Shown piece by piece: positions 17,136-25,548 of a stretch of DNA of 64,000 nucleotides. Positions within the stretch are counted from its first letter, which is position 1, and the number at the start of each line of letters is the position of its first letter. The notes beneath the pieces were generated by a model. It saw only the letters and a program-made list of their open reading frames with translations, searched no databases and was not told where the DNA came from. The stretch comes from an uncultured Saprospiraceae bacterium. Its GTDB lineage: Bacteria > Bacteroidota > Bacteroidia > Chitinophagales > Saprospiraceae. The translations under genes and the position numbers were made by a program. The stretch is from positions 124,001 to 188,000 of the forward strand of contig CALEYL010000008.1 of assembly GCA_937926205.1 (NCBI GenBank), read 5' to 3'.

Positions 17136-17604
17136 GGTGATGTGGTATGTGGTGATGACGTTGTTGCTCCAATACAGATGGTCTTTGGGATGATCGTGGT
17201 GTGGGCAGCGTCTGTATTTTGCGCGACCTCCTGATACAAATATACCGCCAGGCAGCATGGTCTCACAACAATGTGGCATAAATTGTCAGACAGTGAAATA
17301 GGCTCGTGTCGTTTGAGTTGCCTTCCGGGTTTATCCGTGTCAGTGGTGTCTTCCCTGATGGCCGGCAGGCAGGCGGGTTCCCTGTTGGCTTATCGGAACG
17401 CTGATGACGCGGATGACGCGGAATACACGGATGCCTGTCGGCAAAATACGGTTTATACACATGTTTATATTGTATCCTATGAGATATACCTCGTAGTTAG
17501 CCGATAAATAGTTCGGTACCATGATTCACAGCAATGGTAATTGCTAACAAAAACTTGTGTATAAACAGTAGCTATCAGACAGGCAGTCAAAGTGCGCTGC
17601 ATCA
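17136..17604. other. Gene-free region with a repeat
   Basis: A 469-base stretch between the DUF4349 gene and the oxidoreductase gene. It holds the second copy of the GGAACGC..ACACGGAT repeat at 17394-17436 and a GGCCGGCAGGCAGGC motif at 17360-17374. Short frames on both strands have no protein-like character. Confidence 0.5.
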
Positions 17605-18714
17605 CTAAAACCTAACCCGCTTCCCACTCTTCGCACTCCGCTTCGCCGCATCCAGAATCTCCATCACCGTCATGTTCAGGGACAGGGCCGACAGGTCGTT
17701 GTCGTCGAGCGGGATTTCTTTCCGGACGACGGCTTTGAAAAAAGAAAAAGGATCCTGGTACGGCGCCGGGCGCTCGGGCAGGGTGATCGCGGTTTCTTTA
17801 TTGTTTTCCTGAAAGCGGCGGCCCAGGTTGTTGCGGTCTTTGGCGGTAATGATGCCGCTGCGGCAGTAAATTTCGAGGTCTTTTCGGGAGAAAGGCCAGT
17901 TCCAGGAAGCCTGGATGATGGTTTGCGCATCGGGGTAAGTCAGCACGATGGTGGCCTCGTCGTCTACTTTGGGGTAGATATCGGGTTTGATTTGCTGGGT
18001 GACGGCCATGACCGACAATGGTTTTTGGCCTTTCATCAGCCAGGTAGAGAGGTTGGCGCCGTAGCAGCCGAAGTCGGTGAGCGCGCCAGCGCCGTTCAGG
18101 ACCGGGTCGGTGAGCCAGTCGAGGAATTCTTTGTTGACGCCAATCTCTTTGGGTCCCTGATGGCCATCGTGAATCACCATTTTCCGGATCGGGCCGATGG
18201 CGGCAGAATCCTGCAACAACAGCATGGCATGGTGCACGGTGGGATACCAGGTGGTTTCGTAGTTGGTGAGTAGGAAAATGCCGTTTGTTTCGGCGAGTTG
18301 CTGCATTTTCCGGGCGTGTTTCAGGCTCACCGCCAGGGGTTTTTCCACCATCACGTGGATGCCTTTGGGCGCGCAGATTTCGACGACTTCGAGGTGCTCG
18401 TAGATGGAATTGAATGCGGCTACAGCTTCCGGTTTTTCTGCGGCGATCATTTCGGCTAAGGTTTTGTAAATGCGGTTTTTGGGATAGTTGTACTGGTCGG
18501 CGTAGCGTTCGGCCAGTTCCTGGTTTGGTTCTGCAATGCCGACGATTTCAATGTCGCCGTTTTTCACGCTGTTGAAAATCCAGTGTACGTGCGTATGGGT
18601 GAGGCCGGCTACGCCGATGCGCAGGGGTTGTTTGCTTTGTGCGGGCAGGGGTGCGCTCATCAGGGCTAAGCTCAGGAAGGCGACTAATTTTGATGCTATT
18701 GTTTGTAGTTTCAT
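17605..18714 (-). CDS. Exported Gfo/Idh/MocA-family oxidoreductase
   Basis: A 369-residue NAD(P)-dependent dehydrogenase-like protein. A signal peptide (1-25, LVAFLSLALMSAPLPAQS) precedes the Rossmann fold starting LRIGVAGLTHTHVHWIF; the family motif VMVEKPLAVS occurs at about residue 120-130, followed by the C-terminal alpha/beta substrate domain (GGALTDFG-like segment NGAGALTDFGCYGANL). The GxxGxxxxH layout with THTH at the loop is a variation of GxGxxG. The exported location suggests a periplasmic enzyme acting on a sugar or polyol derivative; the substrate is unknown. No sugar-utilisation genes are adjacent. Upstream it is followed by a cluster of dispersed repeats. Confidence 0.88.
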   Translation of the reverse strand: MKLQTIASKLVAFLSLALMSAPLPAQSKQPLRIGVAGLTHTHVHWIFNSVKNGDIEIVGIAEPNQELAERYADQYNYPKNRIYKTLAEMIAAEKPEAVAAFNSIYEHLEVVEICAPKGIHVMVEKPLAVSLKHARKMQQLAETNGIFLLTNYETTWYPTVHHAMLLLQDSAAIGPIRKMVIHDGHQGPKEIGVNKEFLDWLTDPVLNGAGALTDFGCYGANLSTWLMKGQKPLSVMAVTQQIKPDIYPKVDDEATIVLTYPDAQTIIQASWNWPFSRKDLEIYCRSGIITAKDRNNLGRRFQENNKETAITLPERPAPYQDPFSFFKAVVRKEIPLDDNDLSALSLNMTVMEILDAAKRSAKSGKRVRF

Positions 18715-18732
18715 GATGATGATTGTTTTTTT

Positions 18733-18784
18733 CGGGCTGGAGCCCGGGAAATATTAGACACGAGGCCGGAGCCTCGCGCCAGCG
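18733..18784 (+). repeat. Dispersed two-hairpin repeat, copy B
   Basis: CGGGCTGGAGCCCG, spacer GGAAATATTAGACA, then CGAGGCCGGAGCCTCG and CGCCAGC. Both modules are intact palindromes; arms differ from copy A in compensating positions (CGGGCT/AGCCCG versus AGGGCT/AGCCCT). Confidence 0.8.
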
Positions 18785-18787
18785 TGT

Positions 18788-18898
18788 GAAATAGTAGACA
18801 CGAGGCCGGAACTTCGACTTGACTTCGACTTGACTTCGACTACGCTCAGTCACCAGCTCAGTCGCCAGCTCAGTTACCAGGCCTCGCGCCAGCGTGTG
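18788..18898 (+). repeat. Interrupted repeat copy with internal tandem repeats
   Basis: Begins GAAATAGTAGACACGAGGCC like the second half of copy B, then is interrupted by three ACTTCGACTTG-type units and two CAGCTCAGT units, and resumes as AGGCCTCGCGCCAGCGTGTG. This looks like an insertion or expansion inside module 2. Confidence 0.6.
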
Positions 18899-18946
18899 CT
18901 AGATTTTTCTTACTATCCTTGCCTTTTTCTAAGGTTTTAGACAGAT

Positions 18947-18996
18947 CTGGGCTGGAGCCCAGAGAATATCAGACACGAGGCGGAGCCTCGCGCCAG
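18947..18996 (+). repeat. Dispersed two-hairpin repeat, copy C
   Basis: CTGGGCTGGAGCCCAG, spacer AGAATATCAGACA, then CGAGGCGGAGCCTCG and CGCCAGC. Directly preceded by the second copy of the TACTATCCTTGCC repeat (18910-18941). It lies in the 3' region of the hydrolase gene. Confidence 0.8.
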
Positions 18997-19033
18997 CGTG
19001 TGTTTTTTTGAGATGTGACTCCGCCAGCATGGG

Positions 19034-20173
19034 TCATTTTACCCACTTTCTCAAAGCTTCAATAAATGCGCTTTGCTGATCCATAAAAGCATTGTGCGCA
19101 CATTGATCAAAATAAATAAGCCGGTCAGCGCCGATCAGGTTTTGGAGTTCCATGACCTGTTCAACAGAAAAAAGGCCGTCGTCTTTGCCGTAAATGCCAT
19201 AAACCGGGACTTTTGCGGCAAGCAATTTTTCCAACTCCGGCCTCAGGTCAATGCTGGTGTATTGTTCGTGCTCCCAAAAAGCCTGCGGTGCCCGCGACGT
19301 CAATTGGGAGGCATATTTCAGCAGGGTATCTGCTCTGAATGCGGCATAAATCAGCTTCGCCTCCTCCGTCGGTTCTTTGGGGGAATAAAAGCGGTTTTGC
19401 ATGGCATGTGTAAAGCAATAGGAACTGTATTCAATGGACTTGCTGTCCATGTTTTCCAGCAGCCGGATGTAGTTGAGGTTGATGCTGTCTTTTTGGCTCT
19501 GGTACAGACTTTTTGATTTTTTCAGGATGGTCCTGAAGGTCTCCTGAAAAACTACCGGCGATGCGGCCAGCACAACGGCGCTTACCTTGTTGGGGTATTT
19601 TCGGGCGAATAGCGTAGCCACTACCCCGCCAAAACTGTGCCCGATCAGCGCAGCTTTTTTGATCTTATACTTTTTCAGTAGGTCGTTCAGGTCATTCAAG
19701 GTTTCTTTGTACGTGAACGCTACATCTTCGCCCGACGAGCGGCCCTCGCCCCGCCGGTCGTAAACCAGCACAAAAAAGCCGGCTGCTGCGAGTGGTCTGG
19801 CGGTGGTCGCTTCAAAATTTGCGCAATTGTAGCCCGGGCCGCCGTGGAGAAAAACGATGGCGCTGTTTTGAGGATCGCCAAAGGTTTTGGTGTAGAGGTT
19901 TTGGGCATTAAGCAACAGACTGCTCCCGAGCAGGAAAGCAAGTATGAAAAAAGGCTGAAAAGGGCTGGAGCCCTTTGAATAGTAAACACGAGGCCGGAGC
20001 CTCGCGTTAGCACTTGCGTAATCAACACGAGACCGGAGCCTCGCGTTAGCACTAGCGTAATCAACACGAGACCGGAGTTTCGCGTTAGCACTAGCGTAAT
20101 CAAAACGAGGACAGAGCTTCGCGCCGGCACGGGCTATTAACATCAGCGGTAAAACGGACATTTTTTCGATCAT
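19034..20173 (-). CDS. Alpha/beta hydrolase with repeat-derived N-terminus
   Basis: The core (about residue 92 to 379) is an alpha/beta hydrolase: FLHGGPGYNCANF oxyanion region, YDRRGEGRSSGED, nucleophile elbow GHSFGG, acid in YGKDDGLFS and histidine in DQCAHNAF, so the Ser-Asp-His triad is complete. A hydrophobic export signal (FFILAFLLGSSLLLNAQN) sits at about 75-92 but has no start codon of its own. Before it, the open frame runs through four in-frame units of a 13-residue repeat (DYASANARLRSRV type), which is the tandemly amplified dispersed repeat at 19961-20130, and the first in-frame ATG codons are beyond it (20173, 20161). Either the protein is made with this odd front, or the repeat has displaced the original start and export is lost. 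Confidence 0.72.
   Translation of the reverse strand: MIEKMSVLPLMLIARAGAKLCPRFDYASANAKLRSRVDYASANARLRSRVDYASANARLRPRVYYSKGSSPFQPFFILAFLLGSSLLLNAQNLYTKTFGDPQNSAIVFLHGGPGYNCANFEATTARPLAAAGFFVLVYDRRGEGRSSGEDVAFTYKETLNDLNDLLKKYKIKKAALIGHSFGGVVATLFARKYPNKVSAVVLAASPVVFQETFRTILKKSKSLYQSQKDSINLNYIRLLENMDSKSIEYSSYCFTHAMQNRFYSPKEPTEEAKLIYAAFRADTLLKYASQLTSRAPQAFWEHEQYTSIDLRPELEKLLAAKVPVYGIYGKDDGLFSVEQVMELQNLIGADRLIYFDQCAHNAFMDQQSAFIEALRKWVK
19961..20130 (+). repeat. Dispersed two-hairpin repeat, copy D, tandemly amplified and translated
   Basis: Module 1 AGGGCTGGAGCCCT at 19961-19974, then four successive module-2 units separated by GCGTTAGCACTAGCGTAATCA-like spacers with a 39-base period. Read on the minus strand the units are in frame with the hydrolase and give a 13-residue repeat. 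The fourth unit is the most decayed. Confidence 0.8.
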
Positions 20174-20287
20174 TTTCAGATGCTTGGTTCGCTAAAAGTA
20201 GAGAGCTTCTTCTGAATATCCAAGCGGGTGCTTTTAGCAGCTCATGAAAAATGCTTTGGGGTTTTGTCAGGCTAAGGCATTTCTCTT

Positions 20288-20770
20288 TCACGCGCCAGAG
20301 GTGGACGTAACCTGCGCAATGGCCGCATTGAAAGCCCGTTGCATTTGAAAGGTACTGAGTGACTTTTTGCTGTCGTTCGGATCGGGCGACAACTGCGGGT
20401 TTTTAAAAATCAGGTAGGCCGCCCTGCCCGATTTCGGGTCAATGGACAATGCGCGGATGTTGTCGAGTTGATAAGCCTTACCGGGAAATCCCAGTTTAAT
20501 GGCAGCATCCAATTGGGGCAATACAGCCCTCAGTGTGGTTTCATCTCTGAGCCACAGTACCCTTTGTGTGGGCAATGCACCGGGTTGGGTGCACAGACGA
20601 TTGGCATTGTCGATCAGGTTGTCCGTATCCTGAAAATCCCCCAGGATGATCAAAGGAAGATGTTGACTGATGTATGTGTTGAGATCTTCAACTGCCGTCG
20701 CGGCGCCTTCCAGCTCATTGACTCTGGTCAGGTTCGGGAAAGGGATTGGAAAAGACATTGAAACTGGCAT
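20288..20770 (-). CDS. Uncharacterised 160-residue protein
   Basis: Cytoplasmic-looking protein without signal peptide or membrane segment. Visible segments: HLPLIILGDFQDTDNLIDNANRL near residue 40, LWLRDETTLRAVLPQLDAAI near 73, and DNIRALSIDPKSGRAAYLIF near 105. I recognise no family. It follows the 212-residue gene by 33 bases on the same strand, so the two are very probably one transcript driven by the palindrome-bearing promoter at 21485-21531 and belong to the neighbouring two-component regulon. Start is ATG 20770 or 20758. Confidence 0.6.
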   Translation of the reverse strand: MPVSMSFPIPFPNLTRVNELEGAATAVEDLNTYISQHLPLIILGDFQDTDNLIDNANRLCTQPGALPTQRVLWLRDETTLRAVLPQLDAAIKLGFPGKAYQLDNIRALSIDPKSGRAAYLIFKNPQLSPDPNDSKKSLSTFQMQRAFNAAIAQVTSTSGA

Positions 20771-20803
20771 AACTGAAGGATTTTAAGTTGATTAAAATTT
20801 TAT

Positions 20804-21442
20804 TTAATGGCAGGTCTGCATTTTGCTCATCATGGCATTCCTTTTCCCCGAAACAGAAGCGGTCATTCGCTTGCCCCGCTTGCCGGCAATCTTTGCCAGG
20901 CGCTTCATTTTGTAGTACAGGATCTGGGCTACACCCACGAGGCAATCTTTACGGGGGCCGGTGAAAATGAAAGTCTGTTTGTTGTTGACGAAATCGCCGT
21001 GGATGAGCCGGCATTTTGGCGTAGCGCTGTAAAGGGCAGCCAAACGGACGGAATTGGTTCCGAAAATCAGCATTGGCGTACCGTAGAACCACAAGGCGTA
21101 AGCCACGCAGAGCCACACAAAAAAGTTGAGCCGCGTTTTTGTGCGGATGGTCGGGTCGATCCAAAAACAACACAATTCAGTCGGCGTGGCGGTTTTCCGT
21201 ACCTGTTGGTAAAGCGCAGGGCGGTGCGCATCTCCTGAAAAAACCTCAATCGTACGCAAAGTTGCTCCGGCGCCGAGGACAAAACCGCCGATCATGCGCT
21301 CTTGAAGGTAAATGGCAAAAACCTGGTTGGTTTCGAAGTAATTGCGGTTGACGTTGAAACCCGAGCACTGAAAATAGGCGCATGCAAAAGCATCGATTTC
21401 GTTCGAATGGCTGATTCTCGTGAATTTTGGAAGGTGTAACAT
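20804..21442 (-). CDS. Uncharacterised 212-residue protein, GNAT-like in outline
   Basis: No signal peptide. The layout (strand FAIYLQERMIGGFVLG, then CCFWIDPTIRTKTRLNFFVW, then IFGTNSVRLAALYSA, and a basic tail) resembles acetyltransferase-type folds, but the acetyl-CoA loop (Q/RxxGxG/A) is not clear, so I leave the function open. The C-terminal 40 residues are strongly basic (YKMKRLAKIAGKRGKRMT). It is the first gene of a two-gene unit with 20288-20770, and its promoter carries the same palindrome as the regulator gene at 25549-26187. Confidence 0.6.
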   Translation of the reverse strand: MLHLPKFTRISHSNEIDAFACAYFQCSGFNVNRNYFETNQVFAIYLQERMIGGFVLGAGATLRTIEVFSGDAHRPALYQQVRKTATPTELCCFWIDPTIRTKTRLNFFVWLCVAYALWFYGTPMLIFGTNSVRLAALYSATPKCRLIHGDFVNNKQTFIFTGPRKDCLVGVAQILYYKMKRLAKIAGKRGKRMTASVSGKRNAMMSKMQTCH

Positions 21443-21484
21443 GGCACTGTTTTTTGTAAGGATTTAATTTTCTTATTGACCTTA

Positions 21485-21531
21485 CAAAGGTGCAGCGGTC
21501 AGGGCGGCAGCGCATCCACATGTTGATGTGG
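21485..21531 (-). promoter_or_regulatory. Promoter with palindromic operator, site 2
   Basis: On the minus strand: the palindrome CCACATCAACATGTGG (21531-21516, arms CCACAT/ATGTGG), 23 bases, then the -7 box CACCTTTG (21492-21485). No TTG is found where a -33 box should be; the palindrome sits at that place. The same palindrome with the same 23-base gap stands before the response regulator gene. The ATG follows 42 bases after the -7 box. Confidence 0.65.
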
Positions 21532-21542
21532 AAGGGGTGGGT

Positions 21543-21594
21543 TCGGGCAGGAGCCCGAATAGTAAAAGAAGCGAGACGGAGCCCCAGCGCCAGC
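21543..21594 (+). repeat. Dispersed two-hairpin repeat, copy E
   Basis: TTCGGGCAGGAGCCCGAA, spacer TAGTAAAAGAAG, then CGAGACGGAGCCCCAGCGCCAGC. Module 1 has been kept as a hairpin; module 2 is decayed. It lies between the palindrome-bearing promoter and the 3' end of the sensor kinase gene and may also act as its terminator. Confidence 0.7.
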
Positions 21595-21658
21595 AGATTA
21601 ACTATTATATTTATTCAAGGTGGCCTAAAGACAGCGAAACAAACCCCGGCTTGCTGCT

Positions 21659-24600
21659 TCAGGAAAACCGGGGAAGCTGAACGACAATCAGAAAGCCGTT
21701 TGAAGGATCTACGTGGAAGGTGGCGCCGATTTGCTCCGCGCGCATGCGCATGTTGGAAAGGCCGAGACCGGTGGTTTTGTAATCTTTTTGTTTGACTTCT
21801 CCGTTGTCTTGTATGCTCATTTCCAGGCCATTGGCACCAAATTTGTGAAGTTTGACCTGCACTTTAGCGGCATTGGAGTGTTTGGCAATGTTGGTCAGCG
21901 CTTCTTTGTAGATGAGGTATAAATTTTGCCGGATATGGGCAGGCATGTTTTTGGTCAACGCCAACTGGTCAATCTGCAAATCAAATGCAATGTCTTTCGG
22001 GGTGAGGGTTTCTTCTGCGTGTTCGCGCATGCGGTCGAGCAGGTTTTCGAGCTTGTCTTTGCGGGCGTCAATGGCCCACACCGTATCGCGCATGTGCGAC
22101 ATGGCGCTGCGGCTCAATTCGCTGATGCGCTTGAGTTTGGGTTTGCTGTTCTCCGGCGCCGTCATTTCCAGGATTTCAGATTGCATGGCAAGGCCCGATA
22201 AGATGGTGCCCACATCGTCGTGCAGGTCGCTGGAGATTTTCACCCGCATGCGCTCCAATTTCAGCACCTGCTCCAGGCGATACCTGAAAATGCCGTAAAC
22301 AATGCCGGAGATGGCGATCAGGCAAAGCGCATAAAACCACACGGTGCGCCACCAAGGCGGCGGGACGTAAAACGCTATTTTTTTAGCATCGGCTGGGTCC
22401 ATCCAAACGCCATCGGCATTCGTCGCCAGTAATTCCAGGGTATAATGCCCCGCAGGTAGTTTGGAAAACCGCACAAAACCAGGATTGACCGATTCAACCC
22501 AGGCCGTATCCTGCCCGGTCAGGCGATAGCGGAACTGTATGGATTCCGGGTCATTGTACTCCAGCGCTAAAAAGTCAAAAGAAAGGGTATTCTGGCTGTA
22601 ATGCAGTTTGGGCAGATGCTCCATCCAGTAAACATTTTGGGGCGTACGGTATTCTACGTCGTTGATTTTGATGTTGTCAATGACAATGGCCGGAAAAGCA
22701 GCGTGCTGCTGAATGGCGTCCGGGTGAAAAACGTTCAGGCCATTGGGCCCGCCCAGCCAGATCTCGCCGTTGGAAGCCAGGAGCCAGGCTCCCTGATTAA
22801 ATGCTGCCCCCTGCAGGCCATCGGCTACAGAGAAGCGGTGCCATTGCTGCTGCTGCGGGTTGTATTGGATCAGGCCATTGCTCCCGCTCAGCCACAAGCG
22901 CCCTTTTTGATCCGGCAAAATCGCATAAAATGCCTCCTCGGGAAGCGGCTTTTCCTGCTGAAACTGCAATGATTGATCCTTCATTTTAGAGCGATCCACC
23001 CAAAATAAGCCTTTAGAAGTAGCAATCCGGAGTTTATTGGTCGCCGACGCCGCATAAAAAGCGCTGCATTCCCCAACATTGTCAAACTCCCGGATTTTTT
23101 TCAGCTGCCCCTGATCCTCCTGAAAAACCATCAGCTGCTGGTAATCGCAGGCAAAATAGAAATACCCGAGATCATCCTGATAAATCGCTGTAATTTGTTC
23201 TACCTCAAAGGGCGTTAAATCTAAAATCAGGTTCCGAGTAAAATAATTTCCGGAAAAATTCAACTCGTAAATACCGGCGCCAATAGCTGCCAGGTGTTTC
23301 CCGGATTTTGATTTTAAATAATAATTAATGCTGTCAAATAATTTCAGGTAATATTTAATTTCAAAATGAAAGTGCTTTTTCAATGCATCCCATCGAAGCA
23401 GGTTGTTGAGATAAACGGCCCACAAAACACCATCGGCATCTTCTATAAAAGCAGACAGGCCGGGTAAAGTTGGCTCAGTAGGATTGGCCTGGTTGTCGAA
23501 TTTGGTGGTGTGAAAAAGCAATTCCCGCGCCTGGTTGAAAACATACAAGCCCGAATCCAGCGTGCTGCACCAGATGTTTTTTTCCGGATCTTCGTACAGC
23601 GCTGTAACATATTTTTCGCTGATTTCCGGAATGCGCTCAAATTGCTGGTTGAATAAATTGGCAAAAGCCAGCCCCCTTCCGGTTTCGATGACCCAGAGGT
23701 TGTCGGAGCGGTCTCTGTACAATTCTTTAAGTGAATTGGTTTTCAAGCCATAAGACACGTTTGGATTGGCCTGAAATTGCCGGACAAATTTCCGGGTGCG
23801 CTTATCAAAAAGCATCAGGCCTGCCTCTTCGCCCGAGACCAGCAAATAGCGGTCGTCGTAAGGAACAATGCTCCAGATTTCCCCAATGGAATTGCCTTCT
23901 ATTTGCACCGCTTTCGTGTGGGTTTTTATGACCCAGGCGGTATCTTTTTTGGGGTAATAAACCCCCAGGCCTCCGTAAACAGCGACCCAAATTACGCTGT
24001 CACCCTCAGGATAAGCGCTGTTGGTATACATATCCTCCGCTGTTTTTTTGCCATTGGAGTCGCGATAAAATTCCTTTTTTTTCTGCTTGCCGGTTTTGGC
24101 ATCCGTGATCAGAAAACCCGAAGCATTGCTGAGGTTTGCCGAAACAATTTGAGCAGGATTCCCTGCCTGATCGTAAATGAGGGAGCAATTCCCCCCTTCA
24201 AGCGGGAACATGGGCTTTACCGCTGCATTGCGGATGTTATATAAATAAAGATAGCCTTTGCTACCCGCACCGACACGAACCCACAAGTAGCCGTCCCGAT
24301 CTAAATGGAAGGCGTAATAATCCTTGTTCAGCAAGTTCCCCCTGGCATCTTTCAGGCTGGATGCCACGATGTCATCCTGCTTGCGGCGGTAACATTGGAT
24401 CGCTCCAAAAGTGCTGAACCACAAATTTCCATGCCCGTCCTCAAAACAAGGGCTCGTAATATCCTGCTCCCCCGATGTTGCATGGTTTTTTACCTTCTGA
24501 CCATCAAAGCTGCTCAGGCCGTTTCGCGAACTGATCCAAACCAGACCATACGAATCCTGAAAAACGAAGGTGTTTTTTCCTTGTGTAAACCCATCTTCTT

Positions 24601-24700
24601 TTGTAAGGTGCCGGAAATGAAATTGGGCACGATGTTGACCATAACCTGGCAACATGGTACCCAATGCCAAAACCGTGAGTATACATCTGAGGTAGAACAT
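21659..24700 (-). CDS. Two-component sensor kinase with extracellular propeller and Y_Y_Y domain
   Basis: A 1,013-residue hybrid-type sensor kinase without receiver. Signal peptide 1-21 (LPGYGQ). A periplasmic ligand-binding propeller follows, built of Reg_prop repeats (about 40-660; WISSRNGLSSFDG is the first clear unit), then a Y_Y_Y domain (about 690-770, LEYNDPESIQFRYRLTGQDTAW), one membrane segment (about 783-805), a HisKA_3 dimerisation domain with H827 in SSDLHDDVG, and HATPase_c with KEALTNIAKHS and GLGLSNM. This kinase class pairs with NarL/LuxR-type regulators; that partner is encoded 0.8 kb upstream on the same strand, after a third gene. The signal is unknown. Confidence 0.92.
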   Translation of the reverse strand: MFYLRCILTVLALGTMLPGYGQHRAQFHFRHLTKEDGFTQGKNTFVFQDSYGLVWISSRNGLSSFDGQKVKNHATSGEQDITSPCFEDGHGNLWFSTFGAIQCYRRKQDDIVASSLKDARGNLLNKDYYAFHLDRDGYLWVRVGAGSKGYLYLYNIRNAAVKPMFPLEGGNCSLIYDQAGNPAQIVSANLSNASGFLITDAKTGKQKKKEFYRDSNGKKTAEDMYTNSAYPEGDSVIWVAVYGGLGVYYPKKDTAWVIKTHTKAVQIEGNSIGEIWSIVPYDDRYLLVSGEEAGLMLFDKRTRKFVRQFQANPNVSYGLKTNSLKELYRDRSDNLWVIETGRGLAFANLFNQQFERIPEISEKYVTALYEDPEKNIWCSTLDSGLYVFNQARELLFHTTKFDNQANPTEPTLPGLSAFIEDADGVLWAVYLNNLLRWDALKKHFHFEIKYYLKLFDSINYYLKSKSGKHLAAIGAGIYELNFSGNYFTRNLILDLTPFEVEQITAIYQDDLGYFYFACDYQQLMVFQEDQGQLKKIREFDNVGECSAFYAASATNKLRIATSKGLFWVDRSKMKDQSLQFQQEKPLPEEAFYAILPDQKGRLWLSGSNGLIQYNPQQQQWHRFSVADGLQGAAFNQGAWLLASNGEIWLGGPNGLNVFHPDAIQQHAAFPAIVIDNIKINDVEYRTPQNVYWMEHLPKLHYSQNTLSFDFLALEYNDPESIQFRYRLTGQDTAWVESVNPGFVRFSKLPAGHYTLELLATNADGVWMDPADAKKIAFYVPPPWWRTVWFYALCLIAISGIVYGIFRYRLEQVLKLERMRVKISSDLHDDVGTILSGLAMQSEILEMTAPENSKPKLKRISELSRSAMSHMRDTVWAIDARKDKLENLLDRMREHAEETLTPKDIAFDLQIDQLALTKNMPAHIRQNLYLIYKEALTNIAKHSNAAKVQVKLHKFGANGLEMSIQDNGEVKQKDYKTTGLGLSNMRMRAEQIGATFHVDPSNGFLIVVQLPRFS

Positions 24701-24769
24701 AGACTGAGGTCACTTGAACCTCAACAAGGTAAGAAGAATTCCTGAAATCCGTCAAATGCCGGGCTGCGC

Positions 24770-25507
24770 CTACTCCCAGTTGATGAGGTATTTTCTCGCT
24801 GCGAGGTTACTCTGAGTAATCGCACGGTTAGCTGCTTCCGGTGCACAATTATCCGGGCAGGTATTTTCACTAAGAATGTACTGCCCCTGACCTCCCAGTC
24901 GATCAACTGTTTTGTCGGCTTCAGAATACTTGACGGCAACCGCCAAATGTGAAAAAGGAGGCTCTAATGCTTTCGTCTTACCAACAACATAAAAACAAAT
25001 GCCATTGCAATCCTGCGATGCCAGAATTGTACGGATCGCTTCTGCACTGAAAAAGGAGGCAAATGCAATTTTAGCATTGCCTGCATCCTGGCTCAATTGG
25101 AGGTAAGAATCCAGTACTCTTTGCGCTGCAATATCTCTGCTGATGTGGGCAATGGCAAGTTCTTCCAGTTCAGTTTCCGATTCATCGGTAAATTTCAACC
25201 TGTTGACGAAGTACCCCGATTCGCCATCCTGGCCCAATTCAATTTCGTCGCCGTCTTCCGTTACGCCAACGGCAATTAGCTTGCTCTGGATGTCTGCTCT
25301 ATAGGCGTTGTAAATCCGGATGCCGGCACAAGCGGGTTCTTCCAGCATAGATTCCAGCCGGGTTTTGGACATAAAACCCCAGTATGACCTCGGGGTATCA
25401 TCTGAATCTGCAGTGGCGTCCAATTTAAAGAAATTAGCATCAATCATTTTTTCAGCATCCAGATGGATGATCGCTTTTCCGGTTTCTGTGTTTGAGTAGA
25501 ATGCCAT
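24770..25507 (-). CDS. Uncharacterised protein with an internal duplication and CPxxC motif
   Basis: A 245-residue protein without signal peptide. Two similar halves are visible: FMSKTRLESMLEEPACAGIR around residue 45-65 and FFSAEAIRTILASQDCNGIC around 145-165, both followed by a short aromatic strand and LIAVGV or LAVAV. A C-terminal CPDNC motif follows after about 60 residues. Comparable GIRIY...CPxxC proteins occur as uncharacterised Bacteroidota proteins (from memory, unnamed family). It lies between the response regulator (41 bases) and the kinase (69 bases) in what looks like one transcript, so it may be a reporter or effector of this two-component system. Biochemical function is not inferable. 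Confidence 0.65.
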   Translation of the reverse strand: MAFYSNTETGKAIIHLDAEKMIDANFFKLDATADSDDTPRSYWGFMSKTRLESMLEEPACAGIRIYNAYRADIQSKLIAVGVTEDGDEIELGQDGESGYFVNRLKFTDESETELEELAIAHISRDIAAQRVLDSYLQLSQDAGNAKIAFASFFSAEAIRTILASQDCNGICFYVVGKTKALEPPFSHLAVAVKYSEADKTVDRLGGQGQYILSENTCPDNCAPEAANRAITQSNLAARKYLINWE

Positions 25508-25548
25508 AATGTTTGTGATTAAGTTGTAAAAGCGGTTGTTTGTTCCTG

